A DNA stretch of 10,894 bases from Rickettsiales bacterium (lineage in GTDB: Bacteria; Pseudomonadota; Alphaproteobacteria; Rickettsiales; UBA3002): the NCBI GenBank assembly GCA_002725445.1, contig PBPD01000053.1:1-10894 (forward strand), read 5' to 3'. A model generated the notes under the pieces. That model made no database searches, was not told the origin of the DNA, and saw only the letters and a program-made list of their open reading frames with translations. The position numbers and the translations under genes were made by a program. Below, piece after piece: positions 7,276-10,894 of this stretch. Position 1 is the stretch's first letter. Each line of letters opens with the position of its first letter.

Positions 7276-7312
7276 ATTGGTTGTTCCAATACGAACTATA
7301 GGTGGCGCCTAT
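7276..7312. promoter_or_regulatory. OxyR-like operator (two dyads 22 bases apart)
   Basis: The site reads ATTG, seven bases, CAAT, seven bases, ATAG, seven bases, CTAT. The established OxyR consensus is ATAG-N7-CTAT-N7-ATAG-N7-CTAT, so 14 of 16 key positions match and all spacings are exact. The two substitutions compensate each other, so both halves stay perfect dyads with five-base arms (ATTGG/CCAAT and ATAGG/CCTAT). It sits 86 bases upstream of the katG start, next to the predicted -35, in the shared region with yjdM. Confidence 0.65.
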
Positions 7313-7400
7313 GCATGTAGAAGGCTGAGCATATTGTAACCTATCTATAAACTTGGAATAACCATAGATTCCTTTCTGGATAGGCTGTACAAGTTTTTCC

Positions 7401-7751
7401 ATGAGCGAAACACCCGAATGCCCACAATGCCAGTCACCATACGTCTATGAAGACGGGATTTTGTATATCTGCCCCGAATGCGGGCATGAATGGCCGCAAA
7501 CAGATGCAAGCAGTGAAGAAAGCGCGAACGAGGGGGGCATCACAGATGCAAATGGTACGCCCCTACAGGACGGCGATACCATAACGGTGATCAAAGATTT
7601 GAAAGTGAAGGGCTCGTCTTCTGTTGTCAAAGTTGGCACGAAGGTCAAAAATATTCGCTTGGTAAGTGGCGATCACGACATTGATTGCAAGATTCCGGGT
7701 ATTGGCTCTATGGGGCTCAAATCCCAATTCGTCAAAAAAGTGCAGGATTGA
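7401..7751 (+). CDS. yjdM: YjdM/PhnA-family zinc-ribbon protein
   Basis: This 116-residue protein belongs to the family formerly called PhnA (alkylphosphonate uptake protein). The name is historical, and a direct phosphonate role is not established. The N-terminus is a four-cysteine zinc ribbon, Cys7-x2-Cys10 and Cys24-x2-Cys27 (CPQC and CPEC). A Ser/Glu-rich linker (33-44) follows, then the conserved C-terminal beta domain beginning DANGTPLQDGDTITVIKDLKVKG with the KVGTKVKNIRLV segment and the closing KSQFVKKV. The length is normal for the family. The ATG at 7401 lacks a clear Shine-Dalgarno site, and I found no convincing promoter. It is divergent from katG and shares the intergenic region with the OxyR-like site; whether it responds to peroxide is open. 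Confidence 0.9.
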   Translation: MSETPECPQCQSPYVYEDGILYICPECGHEWPQTDASSEESANEGGITDANGTPLQDGDTITVIKDLKVKGSSSVVKVGTKVKNIRLVSGDHDIDCKIPGIGSMGLKSQFVKKVQD

Positions 7752-7811
7752 TGCTTTTATAAAAGCGATGAGGGGCGGCCATAATGTTCCGCTCAATGAT
7801 TAATGCGGATA

Positions 7812-7919
7812 TTAGCTGGCTTTTTGCAATTGTTCCATACTCCATTCAGGGAATGGATTCGGATAGTAATCGCACGCGGGGCAAGTGACAATACAATAGG
7901 CTTTAAGATGCCATAACGC
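7812..7919 (-). pseudogene. Possible gene remnant: 35-codon frame without a start codon
   Basis: The frame ends at TAA (7814-7812) and is bounded upstream by two TAA codons. It encodes 35 residues of protein-like composition, including YCIVTCPACDYYP and PNPFPEWSMEQL, with a CxxC pair, but contains no ATG, GTG or TTG near its beginning. An ATG one base out of frame at 7914 hits a stop after three codons, so a single frameshift there would join it to the frame. It may be the tail of a truncated gene or a frameshifted small zinc-ribbon protein. It is short enough to be chance, so confidence is low. Confidence 0.25.
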
Positions 7920-7942
7920 TTATTATCTCGTGGAATTGGTGG

Positions 7943-7994
7943 TTGTGGCATGTGGTGGATTCCCTATAATTAAAAGCACGCTATTTGTTATAAT
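7943..7994 (+). promoter_or_regulatory. Candidate selO promoters
   Basis: Two exact TATAAT boxes precede selO. The one at 7989-7994 is preceded by TGT, making an extended -10 (7986-7994), and would start transcription near 8001 with a leader of about 34 bases. The other, at 7965-7970, has only a poor TTGTGG (7943-7948) at 16 bases as -35. The first is the better candidate. Confidence 0.4.
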
Positions 7995-8034
7995 ATAACA
8001 ATGGCTTCTTAAGAATGACGAGTGGAAACGAACG

Positions 8035-9552
8035 GTGTCTTTAAATCTTAAAGAAAGCGCCAAAAATCAAATTGAGCGCAATGCAGAGGATGTTCTCTCT
8101 GAGGCGGGCTGGCGCTTTGATAATAGCTACGCTCGTTTGCCAGAGCATTTCTATACGCGTGCGGCGCCCGTGCCGGTAAGCAATCCCAAGCTCGCCATTA
8201 TTAATAACGCATTGGCGAATGAACTCGGACTCGCGCTGGATGGAGTGGCAGATGACGCCTTAGCCCAGCTATTCTCGGGCAACATGCTTCCCGAAGGTGC
8301 CGAGCCGCTGGCGCAGGCCTATGCAGGCCATCAGTTTGGTGGCTTCACCATGCTTGGTGATGGCCGCGCGCATTTGATCGGCGAACATATGATGGCGGAT
8401 GATACGCGTATCGATATTCAGCTCAAAGGCTCCGGGCAGACGCCTTATAGTCGGCGAGGCGATGGCCGTGCAACCCTTGGCCCTATGCTGCGGGAATATA
8501 TTATCAGCGAGGCGATGCACGCCTTGGGCATTCCAACCACGCGCAGCCTTGCCGTTGTGACAACAGGTGAGCCCGTCTATCGCGAGACTTTGCAGCAAGG
8601 TGCTATTCTCACGCGTGTGGCCTCCAGTCATCTACGTGTGGGCACCTTTGAGTATCTGGCGGCACAGGGCGATGTGGATGGGCTAAAACAGCTTGCTGAT
8701 TATGCGATCCAGCGGCATGCGCCGCAACTGGCGGCCTCCGAACAACCCTATCTGGATTTGGTGAAAGAGGTGATGCAACGCCACATTGCTTTGGTGGTGG
8801 AGTGGTTGCGCGTCGGGTTCATACACGGCGTTATGAATACCGACAATATGACGATTTCAGGTGAAACAATTGATTACGGGCCGTGTGCGTTTATGGATGC
8901 CTACGACCCACAAACCGTATTCAGCTCGATCGACCAGATGGGGCGCTATGCCTACGCCAATCAGCCGCACATGGTGCAATGGAATATTGCACGTTTTGCC
9001 GAAGCGCTATTACCATTGCTGCATGATGAGTCGAAACAGGCCATTACGCTCGCCGAAGAGGTAATCAATTCCTTCAACGCAACGTTCCAGCAAGCCTGGA
9101 AGAATATGATGCGCAAGAAGCTGGGTCTATTTGGCGAAGAAAAAGACGATGAAATTCTGATGGGCGATCTGCTGAAATGGATGCAGCGCCATCATGCCGA
9201 TTACACCAATACGTTTTATGAGTTAGCGTCGGAGGCGATGCCAGAGGGCGAGCACTATCAAACGGAGGAATTTTCACATTGGTGGGAGCGTTGGCGGCAA
9301 CGGCTAACACAACATAGTGAATCGTTAGCGCAGTCCCGACAGCGCATGCAGGCGCATAATCCGGTTGTGATCCCGCGTAACCATCAGGTCGAAGCGGCGT
9401 TAGTAGCTTCAGCCGAGGAGGCGGATTTTAGTAAGCTGCATCAATTGCTCGAGGCATTGGCGGCACCGTACGAAGATAAGCAGTCGTTTGCAGCATTCCG
9501 CATGCCCCCCGCACCCGACCAGCGTGTCTATCAAACCTTTTGCGGGACATGA
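8035..9552 (+). CDS. selO: Protein adenylyltransferase SelO (YdiU family)
   Basis: SelO is a pseudokinase-fold enzyme that transfers AMP from ATP to Ser, Thr or Tyr of target proteins and is linked to protein glutathionylation and oxidative stress. The product has 505 residues. Landmarks are GDGRAHLIGE (108-117), the ATP-binding block QLKGSGQTPYSRRGDGRATLGP (129-150) with Lys131, the LREYIISEAM helix with Glu154, Arg194, and HGVMNTDNM with Asp270 and Asn271 plus DYGP with Asp280. These align at one constant offset with Lys113, Glu136, Arg176, Asp252, Asn253 and Asp262 of the Pseudomonas syringae enzyme, so it should be active. It ends FCGT: Cys503 occupies the antepenultimate position that is selenocysteine in animal SelO. 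The start is GTG at 8035; upstream ATGs at 8001 and 8015 are out of frame, and no other start exists in this frame. It overlaps the small frame at 9552 by one base. Confidence 0.95.
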   Translation: MSLNLKESAKNQIERNAEDVLSEAGWRFDNSYARLPEHFYTRAAPVPVSNPKLAIINNALANELGLALDGVADDALAQLFSGNMLPEGAEPLAQAYAGHQFGGFTMLGDGRAHLIGEHMMADDTRIDIQLKGSGQTPYSRRGDGRATLGPMLREYIISEAMHALGIPTTRSLAVVTTGEPVYRETLQQGAILTRVASSHLRVGTFEYLAAQGDVDGLKQLADYAIQRHAPQLAASEQPYLDLVKEVMQRHIALVVEWLRVGFIHGVMNTDNMTISGETIDYGPCAFMDAYDPQTVFSSIDQMGRYAYANQPHMVQWNIARFAEALLPLLHDESKQAITLAEEVINSFNATFQQAWKNMMRKKLGLFGEEKDDEILMGDLLKWMQRHHADYTNTFYELASEAMPEGEHYQTEEFSHWWERWRQRLTQHSESLAQSRQRMQAHNPVVIPRNHQVEAALVASAEEADFSKLHQLLEALAAPYEDKQSFAAFRMPPAPDQRVYQTFCGT

Positions 9553-9641
9553 TGGGGGGCTTTACGAGTGAAAGATTTGCTGCAGCCGATGCCGATGGAT
9601 TGGCAAGAGCAAAAACAATTATTATACTAGCATTGCGATGA
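9552..9641 (+). CDS. Possible 29-residue small ORF bridging selO and the cyclase-like gene
   Basis: The ATG overlaps the selO stop (TGATG) and the stop overlaps the next gene's start (ATGA), so it exactly fills the gap with translational-coupling geometry at both ends. The product is 29 residues: a polar, Ala/Asp-rich first half and a hydrophobic tail with AKTIIILALR. I recognise no family. A GGGA lies just before the ATG as a weak ribosome site. It also contains the promoter of the following gene. It may be a chance frame or the remnant of a gene displaced when the cyclase-like gene arrived. Confidence 0.25.
   Translation: MGGFTSERFAAADADGLARAKTIIILALR
9600..9628 (+). promoter_or_regulatory. 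Strong sigma70-type promoter of the cyclase-like gene
   Basis: TTGGCA (9600-9605, five of six matches) and TATACT (9623-9628, five of six) are separated by exactly 17 bases. Transcription would begin near 9635, only about three bases before the ATG at 9638, so the message would be leaderless or nearly so. This agrees with the absence of a Shine-Dalgarno site. Confidence 0.6.
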
Positions 9642-10474
9642 CCACTTCCGACGAGAGAATTACACTTACTGAGCCATATGGAGATGGTGAAGGTTATACT
9701 GAAGGGTATCTGATATTTATTGATATTCTTGGGTTTAGCGAATTTGTAAAGAGCCAAGATTTTACTACTGTAAATGAACTTCTTAATGGCTTTGAAGGAT
9801 TAAAGAGTGATGGTGAAGTATCCATTGCTACTAACCAAGAGAATTATAAAAAAATGCTTGCTGGTGAGAAATGGACTGGCGCTAAGGGCTTTCGTGATGC
9901 TTTTACTATCGTGTCAGATACTTTACTTTGCTTTTTTCCTGATGCTGCAACCTTCGAAGTGCCCAAAGGGTTTGTAAGTGACAAGTATGCCGAACAAATG
10001 AGTCAATTTTCATTACTAAGCAGAATATTGCATGAGGTTACCGAATTTCAATTTTATTTATTAAATTATGGGCTTCTGTCTAGAGGTGCAGTAACACATG
10101 GAGAGATGTATCATAAAAATGGCAACTGGTTTGGTCCAGCTATGATAGATGCTCATCGTATAGAGAAGAATAATCCGTATCCTCGCGTTACATTAAGTCA
10201 AAATTTAGCGGATAAGTTCAATGCACTAGAAAAACCTAAGGGCCAGTCTTTAATAGTGTTAAAAGACGATGATAATACTATGTACTTTGATTATTTGAGC
10301 TGGCTACATACGCGTGGGTTTGCAGAGGGCTATGAGCAAGGAATTGAGAGAGCCATGAAAATGGCAGATGAAGCGCTCGCTCAATTTTCAAATAATTCAA
10401 GAGTGGCCATCAAATGGGGATGGTTAAAACGTAAGCTTCTAGCAAAACAGGCATCTTTAGAATCCAACCAATAA
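9638..10474 (+). CDS. Divergent class III nucleotide-cyclase-like protein
   Basis: This 278-residue cytoplasmic protein shows the ordered landmarks of a class III adenylate/guanylate cyclase domain. GYLIFIDILGFSEF (23-36) matches the FxDIxGFT metal motif with Asp29. IVSDTLLCFF (91-100) matches the second metal block, with Asp94 in an SD rather than GD. LLSRGAVTHGEMY (146-158) corresponds to RxGIHxG, and WFGPAMIDAHRIE (164-176) to the GDxVNxAxRLE block. In the last block Arg174 is kept, but the Asp after Gly is Pro167 and the transition-state Asn is Ile170, so activity is uncertain. Sequence between the blocks is longer than in typical cyclases. Base composition is visibly AT-rich (38% and 30% G+C in two counted 60-base stretches, against 57% in selO), suggesting transfer. 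No receptor, membrane segment or neighbouring effector is present. Similar domains occur in Pycsar antiphage systems; a link is inference. Confidence 0.6.
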   Translation: MTTSDERITLTEPYGDGEGYTEGYLIFIDILGFSEFVKSQDFTTVNELLNGFEGLKSDGEVSIATNQENYKKMLAGEKWTGAKGFRDAFTIVSDTLLCFFPDAATFEVPKGFVSDKYAEQMSQFSLLSRILHEVTEFQFYLLNYGLLSRGAVTHGEMYHKNGNWFGPAMIDAHRIEKNNPYPRVTLSQNLADKFNALEKPKGQSLIVLKDDDNTMYFDYLSWLHTRGFAEGYEQGIERAMKMADEALAQFSNNSRVAIKWGWLKRKLLAKQASLESNQ

Positions 10475-10490
10475 TACTAATCCGTATTAT
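10471..10490 (+). terminator. AT-rich hairpin at the end of the cyclase-like gene
   Basis: ATAATAC, a six-base loop and GTATTAT form a perfect seven-base stem that straddles the TAA stop at 10472-10474. There is no T-tract and the stem is AT-rich, so termination would be weak. The following bases up to the tRNA (10491-10659) show no gene I can support. Confidence 0.3.
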
Positions 10491-10659
10491 CGTAACCTCG
10501 GAAATTGGCGTTTAGAAAGAATGGGCTGCAATCGCCTTATTTACAAGGATTTTCTGGCTGGAATGGGCAGGGATATGCTCCGTTGAACGCGGAAATGCGC
10601 TATCAAAGCGGCGGTGCTGTTTTTCTGTAGCAGGGCTCAAGCCTATATATTGTGAGGAT

Positions 10660-10734
10660 TGGCTGGGGCGGTAGGATTCGAACCTACGGTACACGATACC
10701 AAAAACCGATGCCTTACCACTTGGCTACGCCCCA
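10660..10734 (-). tRNA. tRNA-Gln (anticodon TTG)
   Basis: On the minus strand the gene folds as a complete tRNA. The acceptor TGGGGCG pairs with CGCCCCA, the D arm is GCC...GGC, the anticodon loop TTTTGGT carries TTG, the variable loop is five bases, and the T arm GTAGG/CCTAC closes loop TTCGAAT. G is the discriminator and CCA is encoded (10662-10660). The anticodon stem is imperfect: a U-U mismatch at 27-43 and a G-U pair at 30-40. The wobble base of TTG reads CAA and usually CAG. No clear terminator follows. The anticodon and fold are read directly from the sequence. Confidence 0.95.
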
Positions 10735-10821
10735 GCATACCCTTGCGGGATCGTTTACTTACACTAGCCGCCAAGAGAATTCAACGATAAATCACGCCTA
10801 ATATGTTTCGTTTTGCACCGC

Positions 10822-10894
10822 TTAGGCGACTTCGTCTCCAATCCACTGGGCAAAGGCGGGGGCGCCGCCATCGCACGCCCAGCTCAGCACGCAC
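10822..10894 (-). CDS. C-terminal end of an unrecognised protein (partial)
   Basis: A minus-strand frame enters from the right edge and ends at TAA (10824-10822). The visible 23 residues include VLSWACDGGAPAFAQWIGDE and read as a plausible structured C-terminus with an acidic end. The composition and codon choice look coding, but the piece is too short to name a family. It lies upstream of the tRNA on the same strand, with 87 bases between. Confidence 0.5.
   Translation of the reverse strand, partial: CVLSWACDGGAPAFAQWIGDEVA

Larger units (their letters stand above)
7752..8034. other. Intergenic stretch between yjdM and selO
   Basis: No intact gene is visible in these 283 bases. It holds a perfect 14-base palindrome GCTTTTATAAAAGC (7753-7766) right after the yjdM stop; this is AT-rich, has no T-tract and is at best a weak terminator. 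A startless open frame lies on the minus strand (7812-7919), a TCCATTC-AGG-GAATGGA hairpin at 7841-7857 falls inside that frame, and the selO promoter elements lie at 7965-7994. Confidence 0.5.

Noticed and set aside
9428..9757. 109-residue minus-strand frame across the end of selO and the start of the cyclase-like gene
   Set aside because: It lies antisense to two supported genes and a strong plus-strand promoter, with low-information composition.
10512..10694. 60-residue minus-strand frame starting inside the tRNA
   Set aside because: Its first residues (YRRFESYRPS) are the well-known artefact of translating a tRNA 3' half; there is no ribosome site and no continuation of coding signal.
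1..10894. CRISPR array, insertion sequence or transposase
   Set aside because: No regularly spaced repeats, no terminal inverted repeats with a transposase frame and no integrase motifs were seen on either strand.

Overview
The window is a compact bacterial chromosome segment with ten protein-coding genes (two cut by the window edges) and one tRNA. Base composition is moderate and most genes start from good Shine-Dalgarno sites. The tRNA-Gln body, the OxyR-type operator at katG and the general gene set fit a proteobacterium. The tRNA sequence leans towards an alphaproteobacterium, but nothing here fixes the genus.

Layout: (1) 1-2426 is an envelope-stress-like module. A pspA/IM30 homologue and a multi-spanning membrane protein (running off the left edge) form a tight minus-strand operon, divergent from a Cro/C1-type HTH regulator with an AT-rich inverted repeat in the shared promoter region. 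(2) 2438-3532 is a minus-strand NAD(P)-binding protein of the saccharopine dehydrogenase-like family, convergent with the regulator. (3) 3768-4833 is a two-gene adenine salvage operon: apt overlaps a short MTA/SAH-type nucleosidase, so one enzyme can release adenine and the other can turn it into AMP. (4) 4938-7190 is katG, a catalase-peroxidase with a Sec-type signal peptide. It has a clear intrinsic terminator and, upstream, a two-dyad OxyR-like operator abutting a sigma70-type promoter. (5) 7401-7751 is a divergent yjdM (PhnA-like) zinc-ribbon protein, followed by a 283-base intergenic stretch holding what looks like a gene remnant. (6) 8035-9552 is selO (YdiU family protein AMPylase) with all active-site residues I could align. 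(7) 9638-10474 is an AT-rich gene for a divergent class III nucleotide-cyclase-like protein with its own near-consensus promoter and almost no leader. (8) 10660-10734 is tRNA-Gln(TTG), and 10822-10894 is the C-terminal end of an unrecognised minus-strand gene.

The genes with a readable role fall into stress handling (PspA module, OxyR-type katG, SelO, which in other bacteria protects against oxidative stress) and nucleotide salvage (apt, nucleosidase). The most novel item is the cyclase-like gene. It keeps the FxDIxGF-type metal motif, a second Asp and the RG...G...GP core, but it lacks the usual transition-state Asn, differs sharply in base composition from its neighbours and has no recognisable effector partner in view.
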